From Companilactobacillus mishanensis (GTDB lineage Bacteria; Bacillota; Bacilli; Lactobacillales; Lactobacillaceae), in contig NZ_RHON01000009.1 of assembly GCF_003946505.1 (NCBI RefSeq), forward strand, positions 1 through 64,000: a stretch of 64,000 bases of DNA. The letters run 5' to 3'. Positions within the stretch are counted from its first letter, which is position 1; the number at the start of each line of letters is the position of its first letter. The position numbers were made by a program, and so were the translations under genes. The notes under the pieces were generated by a model. That model made no database searches. It had not been told where the DNA came from and worked only from the letters and a program-made list of their open reading frames with translations. Shown here piece by piece: positions 1-8,726 of this stretch.

Positions 1-20
1 AGTGGATCATATTTGGTCAT

Positions 21-68
21 AAAAAAATACCCCACAATTGTTAGAATTTTTGTCTAACAATTGTAGGG
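21..68 (-). terminator. Intrinsic terminator of the LCP operon
   Basis: Inverted repeat with about 15-bp arms (CACAATTGTTAGA against TCTAACAATTGT). On the minus strand it is followed by TATTTTTTT. It lies 30 bases past the stop of the last LCP gene. Confidence 0.8.
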
Positions 69-97
69 CACTCTATTCTCTCAACAGCTTTTTTAAT

Positions 98-1120
98 TTA
101 GTGTGTGTTATTTGTGTAATAAGTGGTGTTTAAACCATCTGTATTGTAGTCTGTGTCATCATCTTTTTTGAAAAATTTAGTATTCTTTTTGTTTAACTTG
201 GTCTCGGTATTATTGATGGATTCAGTGGATAATCCCAGGGATGATCTCAATGTATCTGAGCCATCTTGTAAATTATTAGTGGGAGCAACTTGGTAGGAAC
301 TTCCATTGATCCATGCGGTTTTACCTTGTAGATGTCCAGTATCGAAATCAGTTGAAACACTATGATATTTCATAGGAATTTGTCTGATTTGTTTGTCAGT
401 TAAATCTGTATTTACATCAACGCCAAGTTTCTTGATCAACGATGGTAATTTAAATAAGTATTCTGGAGTCTTCAGTTTTTTAACTACAGCCTTTAGAACT
501 TGTTGTTGTCGCTGTTGTCTGCCGTAGTCACCGCGAGGGTCTTGATATCTCATCCGGGCGTAAGTTAAAGCTTGTTTACCGTTGATATGATGTTTTCCTT
601 TGGGAATCGTGACTCCATCGAAACTAACTTTCATTGGTGAATCAACGTCGATTCCACCAACAAAATCAACAGTAGTTCTGATTGCGTTCATATCGACTGC
701 CATGCTGTAATCGATCGGAACATTTAATAACTGACTGATCGATTCTTTTGCCATTGTACTTTTTCCGATGTTATAAGCAGCATTAATTTTTTGAACGTTC
801 TTCTTTTTGTCGCCGACCATTTCTGCCAAAGTGTCTCGAGGGACAGAATACATTGTCGATTTATTGGTTTTGGGATTTATTGTGATAACGATGATCGTAT
901 CAGACATACCGCGATCGGTTCTACCATCAGCACCAGTATCCGCACCTAGTAGCAAAACAGAAAATGGTTTGCCATCTTGAATTTTGCTAGAAGTACTTTT
1001 TGAACTGGTATGAATGCCATCTAGTGCATTGTCTATACTTTTGTAGTAACTGAAACCTGCGATGACGGCAATTATAAGAATAATACCGACAGCAATCAAG
1101 ATTCTTTTGACGTGCTTCAT
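98..1120 (-). CDS. LCP (LytR-CpsA-Psr) family cell-wall polymer ligase, second of a tandem pair
   Basis: 340 residues. A short cytoplasmic N-terminus and one membrane segment (about residues 7-25) precede an extracellular LCP domain. Visible family motifs are LLLGAD near residue 57, SVPRDT near 92, NAAYNIG near 113, and the arginine-rich YARMRYQDPRGDYGRQ near 187-202, which in characterised members binds the polyprenyl-pyrophosphate head group. The family transfers teichoic acids or other anionic polymers from lipid carriers to peptidoglycan. The C-terminal 30 residues are Asn/Thr/Asp-rich and unlikely to be structured. It lies 75 bases downstream of a close paralogue on the same strand and shares a terminator with it, so the pair is probably co-transcribed. 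The attached polymer cannot be told from sequence. Confidence 0.93.
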   Translation of the reverse strand: MKHVKRILIAVGIILIIAVIAGFSYYKSIDNALDGIHTSSKSTSSKIQDGKPFSVLLLGADTGADGRTDRGMSDTIIVITINPKTNKSTMYSVPRDTLAEMVGDKKKNVQKINAAYNIGKSTMAKESISQLLNVPIDYSMAVDMNAIRTTVDFVGGIDVDSPMKVSFDGVTIPKGKHHINGKQALTYARMRYQDPRGDYGRQQRQQQVLKAVVKKLKTPEYLFKLPSLIKKLGVDVNTDLTDKQIRQIPMKYHSVSTDFDTGHLQGKTAWINGSSYQVAPTNNLQDGSDTLRSSLGLSTESINNTETKLNKKNTKFFKKDDDTDYNTDGLNTTYYTNNTH

Positions 1121-1195
1121 ATATTCACAACTCCAAATTAGGTTTACTTAACTCTGAAGTTGTAATTATAGAATAAATTGTAAGTAAAAATCAAA

Positions 1196-2221
1196 TTAGT
1201 ATGTATTGTCTGAGTAATAAGTCAGATCCAAACCATCAGTATTGTAATTGGTATTGTTGGGTTCTGAGAAGAAATCTGAGTTCATTAAGTTTAATTTGGT
1301 TTCAGTATTATCAAGGTTAGCTTTAGGTAAATTTAGCGATACCCTCAATTTATTGGAAGTATTTTGTAAAACAGAAGTGGATGCGACTTGATAAGAACTG
1401 CCGTTTATCCAAGCAGTTTTTTCTTTCATCTGTTCTGACGAGACATTCTTGTCAGTACTGTGATATCGAATTGGAATCTCGGCAATTTGGGTACTTGTTA
1501 AATCAGTATTTACATCTGGTCCTAAAGATTTTAAGAGTTGTGGCAATCTAAATAGGTATTGGGGTTGTTTCAGATTACCGACGATTTGTTCGAGAATCTG
1601 TTGTTGGCGTAACTGTCTGCCGTAATCTCCGTTTGGATCTTGATATCTCATTCTTGAGTAAGTTAGAGCTTCGATACCGTTCAAATGTGATTTTCCTTTT
1701 GGAACAGTAATTCCATCGTAACTAACTTTCATATTAGAATTTACATCGATACCACCGACGAAATTGACAGTTTTTTCCAGTGCTTCCATATTTATGGCAA
1801 CAGTGTAATCGACTGGCACGTTCAACAAATTACTAACAGTGTCTTTAGCAACAGGACTAGTTCCGATGTTGTAGGCAGCGTTAATTTTTTGAACATTAGG
1901 AGATTTTTGGTCAGCGATTTCAGCCATGGTGTCACGAGGTATTGAGCAAATTGATACTCTATCCTTATGTGGATTTACAGTTACCAACATGATGGTATCC
2001 GAGTTGCCACGATCGGTTCGACCGTCTGCACCAGTATCAGCGCCTAATAATAGGATGGAAAAAGGTTGGTCGGTATCAATTTTATTTGAAACACTTTCAG
2101 CACTGGTATTCATTGCACCCAAAGCATTTTCATTCATTCGATAGAATGCAAAGGCCACCAAGAGACAGAATCCAACAAACACTAATACAAACATTAAAAG
2201 AAACTTCAAGAATTTTTTCAT
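1196..2221 (-). CDS. LCP (LytR-CpsA-Psr) family cell-wall polymer ligase, first of a tandem pair
   Basis: 341 residues with the same plan as the downstream paralogue: membrane segment at about 7-28, LLLGAD, SIPRDT near 93, NAAYNIG, and YSRMRYQDPNGDYGRQ in the lipid-phosphate-binding region. The two proteins are alike along their whole length, including the acidic, Asn/Thr-rich tail, which indicates tandem duplication. The start has a TGAGG box a few bases upstream. Duplicated LCP genes are common in Gram-positive bacteria and are usually partly redundant. No polymer-synthesis genes are adjacent, so the substrate stays open. Confidence 0.93.
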   Translation of the reverse strand: MKKFLKFLLMFVLVFVGFCLLVAFAFYRMNENALGAMNTSAESVSNKIDTDQPFSILLLGADTGADGRTDRGNSDTIMLVTVNPHKDRVSICSIPRDTMAEIADQKSPNVQKINAAYNIGTSPVAKDTVSNLLNVPVDYTVAINMEALEKTVNFVGGIDVNSNMKVSYDGITVPKGKSHLNGIEALTYSRMRYQDPNGDYGRQLRQQQILEQIVGNLKQPQYLFRLPQLLKSLGPDVNTDLTSTQIAEIPIRYHSTDKNVSSEQMKEKTAWINGSSYQVASTSVLQNTSNKLRVSLNLPKANLDNTETKLNLMNSDFFSEPNNTNYNTDGLDLTYYSDNTY

Positions 2222-2283
2222 GTAAGGCCTCAGAAAAATATTTCTGTGTTTCTGCGTTTTGGCATCATGATAAGCCCAAATAA

Positions 2284-2312
2284 AAACGACTTCAAATAAT
2301 TTGAAGTCGTTT
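2284..2312. terminator. Bidirectional-looking intrinsic terminator after perR
   Basis: Perfect 14-bp arms (AAACGACTTCAAAT and its complement). On the minus strand the hairpin ends in TTTTTATTT, so it should stop transcription leaving perR. Confidence 0.8.
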
Positions 2313-2315
2313 GTT

Positions 2316-2786
2316 TTAGTTATTTTCTTTTCTGGTAATTCCTAATTTAGCTTGGCATTCTGGACAAAGTCCGTAAACCTCCATATGATTACCTGAAATC
2401 ATATATCCAGAAAGCTCAGCGGTTCTTTTTTCGAATTCTTTTTCGTCTTTTCCAAAGCCCTCATATGATACATCGACGATTTTTCCACAATTTGTACAAA
2501 TTGCGTGATAGTGTGGCGTACCAAAGTAGTCATAATGTGTACTCCCATCACCGTTTTGCAATTCAATGACGAGTCCTCGTTCCACAAATGTGTTCAAAGT
2601 ATTATATATGGTCGAAGCACCTAAATTGGGAAGGTCTTTACTTAAAGCATCATGTATCGTATCCACTGACGGATGGTTATGATGGCTTGCAAGATAGGTC
2701 AAAATAACGTGTCTTTGTGGAGTTACACGCAATTTATTATCCTTTAAAACTTGAAGCGTTTCATCCAATACAGCTTGATTAGCCAT
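2316..2786 (-). CDS. perR: PerR-type Fur-family peroxide/metal sensor
   Basis: 156 residues when started at the ATG preceded by GGAAGAAAG; an ATG six codons upstream lacks a ribosome binding site. A winged-helix DNA-binding half contains RVTPQRHVIL and STIYNTLN. The dimerisation half carries HYDYFGTPHYHAICTNCGK, IVDV and CPEC. The two CxxC pairs form the structural zinc site. The DYF..HYH..IVD pattern matches the regulatory Fe/Mn site of Bacillus PerR (D85, H91, H93, D104 region), and the whole protein reads like PerR rather than Fur or Zur. It probably represses oxidative-stress and metal genes. The divergent VIT-type transporter genes with an imperfect dyad upstream are plausible local targets. 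Confidence 0.88.
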   Translation of the reverse strand: MANQAVLDETLQVLKDNKLRVTPQRHVILTYLASHHNHPSVDTIHDALSKDLPNLGASTIYNTLNTFVERGLVIELQNGDGSTHYDYFGTPHYHAICTNCGKIVDVSYEGFGKDEKEFEKRTAELSGYMISGNHMEVYGLCPECQAKLGITRKENN

Positions 2787-2972
2787 AAGCTTTCTTCCTT
2801 TCATATATTATTCTTCACTACTATTAAAACACCTTTCTAGGAATAAGTACAATCTAATTGTCTCTCCTATCTGTAAACGAATACATATACTATCATTAAA
2901 TAAATTGCCGAATATTAGGCGTTTTGGGTTTACTTTTCAGCAGTATGGAACTATTATGTAATTGTTAGCAAA

Positions 2973-2987
2973 TGAGAATTATTCCAA
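2973..2987. promoter_or_regulatory. Possible Fur/PerR-type box upstream of the VIT genes
   Basis: TGAGAATTATTCCAA is a 7-1-7 dyad matching 10 of 14 informative positions of either the PerR or the Fur consensus. It lies about 85 bases upstream of the first VIT gene and divergent from perR. The match is moderate and unproven. Confidence 0.35.
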
Positions 2988-3069
2988 TGTAAGACTCATT
3001 GTAATTGATTTAGCTCAAATACAACCTAACCAAAATCATTTATAGTTGTGATCAAAAGGAGCGAGAGAG

Positions 3070-3759
3070 ATGCAAATTGCCAAGAAAAAACAAAGCTTAG
3101 CTGAAAAAATAAACGTCATGCGTGCCAGTGTCATGGGAGCTAATGATGGGATAATTTCAGTTGCCGGTATCGTCATTGGTGTTGCCGGTGCCACAAACAA
3201 TAGTTATGCAATATTTCTAGCAGGAATTGCCGGTATGTTAGCCGGAACAATTTCTATGGCCATGGGTGAATGGGTCTCTGTTAGTACACAAAGAGATTCC
3301 GAACGCCGAGCTGTCGAGAAAGAGTCGATGGCCCTAGATGGACATTATGATGAAGAATTTAAATTTATAAAAAATAAATATCAGGATACTGGAATACCAG
3401 CAGCCTTAGCTGAAAAAGCTACCAAAGAAATGATGGCAGGGGATGCGATCGATACAGCTGTCAGAGAAAGATACGGTTTCAATCCCAAAGAAAAAACTAG
3501 CGCGATTGCTGCTGCATTAGCATCTATGATCTCGTTTCCTACAGGATCGATTTTGCCATTAGTTTCTATTACATTTTTCCCAGCTCATATCAAAATTATC
3601 GCCACAGTTGTTGCTGTTGTTATTGCATTGATAATTACAGGATATTCAGCTGCCGCCTTAGGTAACGCCAACAAGACAAAGGCAGTTTTCAGAAATGTCG
3701 TTTCTGGATTATTGACAATGTTAGTTACCTTCTTAATAGGTTCATTATTTGCACATTAA
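3070..3759 (+). CDS. VIT1/CCC1-family metal transporter
   Basis: 229 residues of the VIT family. The N-terminal helix contains MGANDGIISVAGIVIG, the signature that lines the metal pathway. It is followed by a GEWVSVSTQRD cytoplasmic segment and three C-terminal membrane helices, about five membrane segments in total. Family members export or sequester Fe2+ or Mn2+; in lactobacilli the substrate is usually untested. The ribosome binding site AAGGAGCGAGAG precedes the ATG. A second VIT gene follows after 21 bases, so the two form an operon and possibly a hetero-oligomer. perR is divergent, which suggests a role in metal or oxidative homeostasis. Confidence 0.9.
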   Translation: MQIAKKKQSLAEKINVMRASVMGANDGIISVAGIVIGVAGATNNSYAIFLAGIAGMLAGTISMAMGEWVSVSTQRDSERRAVEKESMALDGHYDEEFKFIKNKYQDTGIPAALAEKATKEMMAGDAIDTAVRERYGFNPKEKTSAIAAALASMISFPTGSILPLVSITFFPAHIKIIATVVAVVIALIITGYSAAALGNANKTKAVFRNVVSGLLTMLVTFLIGSLFAH

Positions 3760-3780
3760 ATTAACAAGTAGAAAGGGATA

Positions 3781-4491
3781 ATGGTCGTGATGAAAGTTAT
3801 GAGTATTCCAAAGCCTAAAAAACGCAAACAAACAATGGCCGAACGGTCAAATACATTACGTGCCGGAGTCTTAGGTTCAAACGATGGTATTTTAACTGTT
3901 GTTGGTGTCCTTTTCTCCGTTGCCGTTGCAACTACAAATCCATTTACGATTTTTATTGCAGGTCTATCGGATTTGATTGCATGTGCTTTTTCAATGGCAT
4001 CAGGTGAATATGCTTCAGTTAGTTCACAAAAAGATACCGAAAAAGCTGTTGTCGAAACAGAAAGAGAATTGATCAAGACAGATTTCCAAAGTGAATTGGA
4101 TGCAGTTGCTCAATTCTACATTGCACGTGGAGTTACTAAAGATACTTCATACCAAATTGCAGAGTCACTAATGAAGAAAGATGCATTAGGTACAGTCGTT
4201 AAAGTTAAATATGACCTAGAATTAGGACATTATATGAGTCCTTGGAATGCTGCATTTTCATCATTGATTGCTGCATCATTGGGTGGTATTTTCCCATTAG
4301 CCGCAATGACATTATTGCCTACAGGAATCCAATGGCCAGGAACAATTTTGGCAGTTACTTTGTCAGTTGCTTTGACCGGTTTCTTGAGTGCAAAATTAGG
4401 TGATGGCCTAGTTAAAACTGCTATTACTAGAAATGTAATCGTTGGTATCATCACGATGATCATTCACTATAGTGTTGGATTAATGCTTTAG
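3781..4491 (+). CDS. VIT1/CCC1-family metal transporter, second copy
   Basis: 236 residues, paralogous to the preceding gene. The N-terminus is basic (IPKPKKRKQ), followed by GSNDGILTVVGVLF, SGEYASVSSQKDTEK and a C-terminal three-helix bundle. The acidic and polar residues of the cytoplasmic metal-binding segment differ from those of the first copy, so the two may not share one substrate. An AAAGGG box precedes the ATG closely; an in-frame ATG three codons later is an alternative start. A strong terminator follows directly, closing a two-gene operon. Confidence 0.9.
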   Translation: MVVMKVMSIPKPKKRKQTMAERSNTLRAGVLGSNDGILTVVGVLFSVAVATTNPFTIFIAGLSDLIACAFSMASGEYASVSSQKDTEKAVVETERELIKTDFQSELDAVAQFYIARGVTKDTSYQIAESLMKKDALGTVVKVKYDLELGHYMSPWNAAFSSLIAASLGGIFPLAAMTLLPTGIQWPGTILAVTLSVALTGFLSAKLGDGLVKTAITRNVIVGIITMIIHYSVGLML

Positions 4492-4492
4492 A

Positions 4493-4521
4493 AAGATTCG
4501 GAGAGATCCGGATCTTTTTTT
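4493..4521 (+). terminator. Intrinsic terminator of the VIT operon
   Basis: Nine-bp stem AAGATTCGG / CCGGATCTT (one G-U pair), loop AGAGAT, then a run of T. It begins two bases after the stop codon. Confidence 0.85.
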
Positions 4522-4541
4522 GTTGTAAACTGATTGTATAA

Positions 4542-4553
4542 GTAAACGTTTAC
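4542..4553. promoter_or_regulatory. Perfect palindrome GTAAACGTTTAC, LacI-type operator candidate
   Basis: A 12-bp perfect palindrome with a central CG, typical of LacI/GalR-family operators and similar to cre sites. It ends immediately before the AGGAGGA ribosome binding site of the esterase gene, so a bound repressor would block early elongation. No LacI-family gene lies in the window. Confidence 0.5.
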
Positions 4554-4565
4554 AGGAGGAGCAAG

Positions 4566-5990
4566 ATGAGAAAAATGGGGAATCCATTAATTTGGATAAG
4601 TATCGTCTTAATGTTGATATGTGGGATACAGTTTTTGACTACAACGAAGCCAGCAAAGGCGGAATTGCAACGTTCACAATATACAATGGTCGCACACGCC
4701 TACGATTGGGGACCAGCCATCGATCAAGTTGTCATTCGAGTTGGTACGCCGATGAAAGCTGAAAATCTTTCTAAAGATAGTTTCAAAGTTTCCAATAGCA
4801 ATACTTATGTCGAAAGCACTCCAAGAGAGGTTACTAAGGCATTTTTATCAGATGCAAAAGGTAACCCAACAGATTCTGCCAGCAGTTTGTTTATAACTTT
4901 GGACATGACAGTTGGTCCAACCTTGAACGCTGCCCGTGCAGTTGCCTATCAAAATGATTCAGGATTAAGTATCAAGACAAAAATACAATTCGATATTCAA
5001 CAGCAACAACCTTTATACACAGCACAAGGTGATAAAATTGAAAACTTGAATCCAGTCCAAGGACCGGCAGATCCACTGACGCCACAAGCCGACAAGTTTT
5101 CACCCGAGCGACAATTTACCTATCAAGATAAGCATTTTGGTGCTCAATATATGAATTACACTTCATTCTCACCAGCCAATAAACAGAAACATGCATTGGT
5201 AATTTGGTTGCATGGTGCCGGACAAGGCGGTCAAGATAATAATTTGGTCGGTTTGTATGGAACGAATTTAGTTGACCTTGCCACAAATAAATTTCAAAAG
5301 TATTTTGATGGTGGCTTCGATATTTTAGTTCCACAAGCTAGAACTTATTGGATGGATACTAATAAGACGACTGTCGGAAATGCTAATGTTCAAGGAGGAC
5401 TTGGTGTTAAAGATACGACTTCAGAAGATGCTATCAAGCAGAATTCACGTTATGAAAATGCTGTTAAAGCACTTATCCAGTCATATTTAACAAGTCATCC
5501 TAACATTGATCGTGACCGGATTTATATTGGGGGATGTTCTAATGGTGGGTATTTAGCCATGAAAATGTTGATAGATGATCCTGATAAGTATTCCGCTGTA
5601 TTTCCAATTTGTGAGGGATTATTGGATAAAAACGTCAGTGACGAGGATATCCAATCCATCAAAAATACACCAATTTGGTTTACACAATCAGCCAACGATC
5701 CAGTTTTGGATCCACAAATATATACAATTCCAACATACAAACGATTGATCGCCGCTGGTGCAAAAAATACGCACTTTACTTTGTTAAATGGTGTTTATGA
5801 TAAGACTGGAAATTACAAAGACGATAACGGCCAACCACATGAATATAGTGGCCATTTCTCATGGTTAAATGTCCTAGACGATTATCCGGCAACTGAGTTT
5901 GATGGTACACAAACAAAGAATTCTGATGGGACCGATACGACGGTCTTTAGTTGGTTATCACAACAGAAGAAATCTACATCATGGAAGTAA
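4566..5990 (+). CDS. Secreted alpha/beta-hydrolase esterase with N-terminal Ig-like domain
   Basis: 474 residues. The N-terminus (about 1-33) is a hydrophobic export signal ending near AKA. Residues 35-170 resemble the Ig-like domain of EstA-type esterases. Residues 190-470 form a prolyl-oligopeptidase/PHB-depolymerase-like hydrolase. The catalytic triad is readable: Ser325 in GGCSNGG, Asp378 in ANDPVLDP, His430 in SGHFSW; WLHGAG forms the oxyanion loop. It probably acts outside the cell on an ester or peptide substrate that cannot be named. No lipobox or LPxTG is seen, so it may remain membrane-anchored by an uncleaved signal. The gene stands alone behind a perfect LacI-type palindrome. Confidence 0.82.
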   Translation: MRKMGNPLIWISIVLMLICGIQFLTTTKPAKAELQRSQYTMVAHAYDWGPAIDQVVIRVGTPMKAENLSKDSFKVSNSNTYVESTPREVTKAFLSDAKGNPTDSASSLFITLDMTVGPTLNAARAVAYQNDSGLSIKTKIQFDIQQQQPLYTAQGDKIENLNPVQGPADPLTPQADKFSPERQFTYQDKHFGAQYMNYTSFSPANKQKHALVIWLHGAGQGGQDNNLVGLYGTNLVDLATNKFQKYFDGGFDILVPQARTYWMDTNKTTVGNANVQGGLGVKDTTSEDAIKQNSRYENAVKALIQSYLTSHPNIDRDRIYIGGCSNGGYLAMKMLIDDPDKYSAVFPICEGLLDKNVSDEDIQSIKNTPIWFTQSANDPVLDPQIYTIPTYKRLIAAGAKNTHFTLLNGVYDKTGNYKDDNGQPHEYSGHFSWLNVLDDYPATEFDGTQTKNSDGTDTTVFSWLSQQKKSTSWK

Positions 5991-6031
5991 TTTAGTGTAA
6001 AATAGTAATATTAAATTATTTGGAGGAAAAT

Positions 6032-6265
6032 ATGAATTTTAAAATTTGGTGGGTTTTGACGATATTTTATATTGTTTTATTTTCTTCTATTGCTACTTGG
6101 CTTTTGGTTCGTCCAATTAGTGGTGTTACTGCTGCTGAGGTTTATCAGTTTAGGGCTTTTTCGTTGGCTATTATGGGTTTCTTTTTGACAATTGCTAGTG
6201 TTTCTCAGGTTTTGATTGCTTTTGGGTTGAGGGATAAGGCTCGAAAGAGCAAGACTTTGGAATAG
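6032..6265 (+). CDS. Small membrane protein, two helices, unknown function
   Basis: 77 residues starting MNFKIWWVLT; the ATG is preceded by TTTGGAGGAAAAT. Two hydrophobic segments (about 5-28 and 46-68) frame a short polar loop, and the tail is basic (RDKARKSK). I do not recognise a family. A structured repeat element follows ten bases after the stop codon. Confidence 0.65.
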   Translation: MNFKIWWVLTIFYIVLFSSIATWLLVRPISGVTAAEVYQFRAFSLAIMGFFLTIASVSQVLIAFGLRDKARKSKTLE

Positions 6266-6274
6266 AGGTATGAT

Positions 6275-6444
6275 GCCGATTCCGGACTGAAATTGATTTT
6301 TTGGGCCGTGACGTGGTGGGCATCGCTTTGAGCTAATTGCAAAAAACGCAATCATCTCAAAGTCGAACCTTTCCCTAAGTGTACTTCGTACACCAATGGA
6401 AATATCACCACTTGGCCCAAAATCAATTTCAGTCCTCCATCTGG
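6275..6444 (+). repeat. Three-way-junction 3'-UTR element, family 1, copy A
   Basis: An outer stem (GGACTGAAATTGAT with ATCAATTTCAGTCC, extended by GGGCC/GGCCC) leads through GTGGTG/CACCAC to two hairpins: CTTTGAG-ATTGC / GCAAT-CTCAAAG and GTGTAC-ttc-GTACAC. It lies in sense orientation downstream of the small membrane protein and upstream of a terminator. It shares layout and conserved junction bases with four other copies in the window. Confidence 0.85.
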
Positions 6445-6604
6445 TGTGATCTAAGAATGCTTATTCTATCCCACAATTTATTTTATTTATTAGGGGACTG
6501 CTATATCCAGGATTACTTAAGTGATTTCTAAAAATTGAATTTAAGTTCAATGATCATATCTCTTTGTTTTTGGGGGATATGGCTTTTTTATTACAGTTAT
6601 TATC

Positions 6605-6652
6605 CAAAAAAAATGATTGAAAACTATTATATAGTTTTCAATCACTTTTTTT
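6605..6652. terminator. Bidirectional intrinsic terminator between two convergent structured elements
   Basis: TGATTGAAAACTA / TAGTTTTCAATCA with A-tract and T-tract on either side. It lies between convergent family 1 copies A and B and would end both transcripts. The remaining bases from 6445 to 6717 show no gene; one weaker hairpin (CATATC...GGATATGG then TTTTTT, near 6555-6590) is present. Confidence 0.8.
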
Positions 6653-6717
6653 AATATCCAGAAATTCAATATTCATGCATTTTCAGCAAAGTGTTAACTA
6701 TTTGATCCTTGCTGAAT

Positions 6718-6885
6718 CTAGATGGAGAAGGAAAAACGATTTGGCCTCAGTGGTGACTTTGTTGTTTGTGTACGAAGTACACTTACAACAAGACTCAGCT
6801 TTGAGATGATTGCGTACTTTGCAATTAGCTCAAAGTGGGTCCACCACGTTCCAGGCCGCAAAATCGTTTTTTCTTCGCAATCGGC
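6718..6885 (-). repeat. Three-way-junction 3'-UTR element, family 1, copy B
   Basis: Read on the minus strand it begins five bases after the lplA stop. The outer stem is AAAACGAT...ATCGTTTT and GGCC/GGCC, where copy A has ATTGAT/ATCAAT. The inner stem GTGGTG/CACCAC and both hairpins (CTTTGAG...CTCAAAG; GTGTAC-ttc-GTACAC) match copy A. The changes in the outer stem are compensatory. Confidence 0.85.
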
Positions 6886-6890
6886 ATTCA

Positions 6891-7913
6891 TTACGACAAC
6901 AACAAATCTGTTAACGACTGCGCGTCTATTTTACCTAAGTTAGACTCTAAATCTACTTTGCTTAAAGCGGCATTAAGCCCGTTATTGGTAAACTCAGCAC
7001 CTATCAAGGCTTTCTCAATCAATCCAATGTCACCACCGGTAATAAAGTCACCATAAATCTTTACATCGGAAATTTTATTATCTTTTAGAGAGAAGTTGAA
7101 TGCTACGGTACCGATATCGAAATGTTTTGAAACGTAGTTGGTGAATCCGGGATTCTCACCGTAATTCCAGGCATCGGTATCATATTTACCTTGTAAACGT
7201 GAGTCGATTATTTCCCAATCATGATCGTTTAGAGTATATGTTTCGATGTCTTCTAACTTGTCGGCTTTGAAGATTCGTTTCAATAGCTCGATCTTAAATT
7301 GATCAGCGGTCATGCTCTTGAATGGCTCGTCAAGGTAGTCTTTGATATTTGTAATACGTTTATTAACTGATTTAACACCTTTTGACTCTAGTTTGTCTTG
7401 TTCAGGTGTAAGTACATCATTTGCGGTTTCCATGCTCAAATCGAACATTAGGGTACCACCGGCTGCATATGAATGGCCTACTTTGAACATGGTCATTCCG
7501 GAAAACTTTTTATCATCAACGACGATATCATTACGTCCACGCATCTCAACGCCGGTTGCTCCCATATCGTGCAATGCATCAACGATTGGTTTGGCAAAGT
7601 ATTCATAGTCACCGAAATGGTCATCGTTATCGATTACGATATTTTCGAAAACCAAGTTTCCAAAGTCATGATAAACTGCACCACCACCGGAAGTACGACG
7701 TACTAATTGAATATTATTTTTCTTCAAGTATGGGAAATTCACTTCGGCGTATGCGTTTTGATGAACTCCGACGATAACTGATGGATTGTTGATATACATG
7801 ATCAATCCATGCCCAGGTAGTTTCAGATCATTAACCAGATAATTGTCTAAGGATTGATTAACAATTGCGTTATAAACGGGTTTACCATTTCTAGATGTAT
7901 CTATGAAAAACAT
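6891..7913 (-). CDS. lplA: Lipoate-protein ligase A
   Basis: 340 residues. The adenylating/ligase domain carries RRTSGGGAVYHDFGN (about 74-88), the lipoyl-adenylate-binding motif, and a lysine in DDKKFSGMTMF near 134. A C-terminal accessory domain follows (about 250-340). The enzyme activates free lipoate with ATP and attaches it to a lysine of E2 or GcvH domains, allowing use of scavenged lipoate. The ribosome binding site AAAGGGAGAG precedes the ATG. No lipoyl-dependent dehydrogenase is in the window. A divergently unrelated TetR gene lies 75 bases upstream on the same strand, and a structured element follows the stop. Confidence 0.93.
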   Translation of the reverse strand: MFFIDTSRNGKPVYNAIVNQSLDNYLVNDLKLPGHGLIMYINNPSVIVGVHQNAYAEVNFPYLKKNNIQLVRRTSGGGAVYHDFGNLVFENIVIDNDDHFGDYEYFAKPIVDALHDMGATGVEMRGRNDIVVDDKKFSGMTMFKVGHSYAAGGTLMFDLSMETANDVLTPEQDKLESKGVKSVNKRITNIKDYLDEPFKSMTADQFKIELLKRIFKADKLEDIETYTLNDHDWEIIDSRLQGKYDTDAWNYGENPGFTNYVSKHFDIGTVAFNFSLKDNKISDVKIYGDFITGGDIGLIEKALIGAEFTNNGLNAALSKVDLESNLGKIDAQSLTDLLLS

Positions 7914-7988
7914 AAAACCACTCTCCCTTTAAAATGTCTTGGTGATAATTGTAAGCCTTATCATCACAAAACCAAAGGGATAACTATA

Positions 7989-8630
7989 TTATGGTTGCAA
8001 TCCTTTAACAACGAATTCAATCGTGTGATCCATCTCTAGATCTTCGTCCCATTTTAGAGATTCAAAAATGAAGTAATGCTCAGCTAGATAGCCAAATAAT
8101 GTGGCAAAAATAAATCTGAATATTTCACTATTTGTCCAATCGACAATCATTTTTCTTTTCTTAAAACTGTTCACTTGGTCATTGAAACTCTTCATATATT
8201 GGTAGGGGATAGCTTTGATCATCTTGTCCCTTATTTTCAAATCGTAAACGAATTCGTCGACGAATATTTTTAGTGCGTTGACGTTTTCTTTGAAAAACAT
8301 ATTTCTGTTTTTGAGAATGGACGAGACAAAGTCTGTCAAAGTATCATAATTTGTCTGCAATGTTTCCTCAGTAAATTCGTTTACAACTTTTGGAAGGATA
8401 TTTCGTAAAAAAGGATTGAGGATAGAAAACAACAGATCTTCTTTATTCTTGAACTTTTTAAAAATACTTCCTTCAGAAACTCCGGCGTTGGTGGCAATTT
8501 CTTTTGTGCTGCTATTGGCATAACCATTTTTTGCAAATAATTCGATAGCTGATTTAAAAATTTTAAGTTGTTTGTCGGTTAAGCCGTCAGTTTCAGGTGA
8601 GTCCGCGTAGATACTAATTATATCGTGCAT
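7989..8630 (-). CDS. TetR/AcrR-family transcriptional regulator
   Basis: 213 residues if started at the ATG (MHDIISIYAD) that lies six bases after AGAGGTG; an overlapping GTG three codons earlier is less likely. The N-terminal helix-turn-helix is clear (IFKSAIELFAKNGYANSSTK, then EIATNAGVSEGSIFKKFKNK, roughly residues 25-65). The C-terminal ligand domain is unassigned. It is upstream of lplA on the same strand, with a dyad (TTGGTGATAA...TTATCATCA, about 7938-7966) between them that may be an operator. Its target is not evident. Confidence 0.88.
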   Translation of the reverse strand: MHDIISIYADSPETDGLTDKQLKIFKSAIELFAKNGYANSSTKEIATNAGVSEGSIFKKFKNKEDLLFSILNPFLRNILPKVVNEFTEETLQTNYDTLTDFVSSILKNRNMFFKENVNALKIFVDEFVYDLKIRDKMIKAIPYQYMKSFNDQVNSFKKRKMIVDWTNSEIFRFIFATLFGYLAEHYFIFESLKWDEDLEMDHTIEFVVKGLQP

Positions 8631-8668
8631 ATTTGACACCTCTTTATTGGATAATACTAGTTTATATC

Positions 8669-8702
8669 AAAAAAGGACAAATAGCTCATGCCATTTGCCC
8701 CT
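8669..8702 (-). terminator. Intrinsic terminator of the small membrane protein gene
   Basis: GGGCAAATGGC-atga-GCTATTTGTCC followed by TTTTTT on the minus strand, immediately before the TetR gene. Confidence 0.8.
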
Positions 8703-8726
8703 TAATTAAATAATGTCTTAATAATG

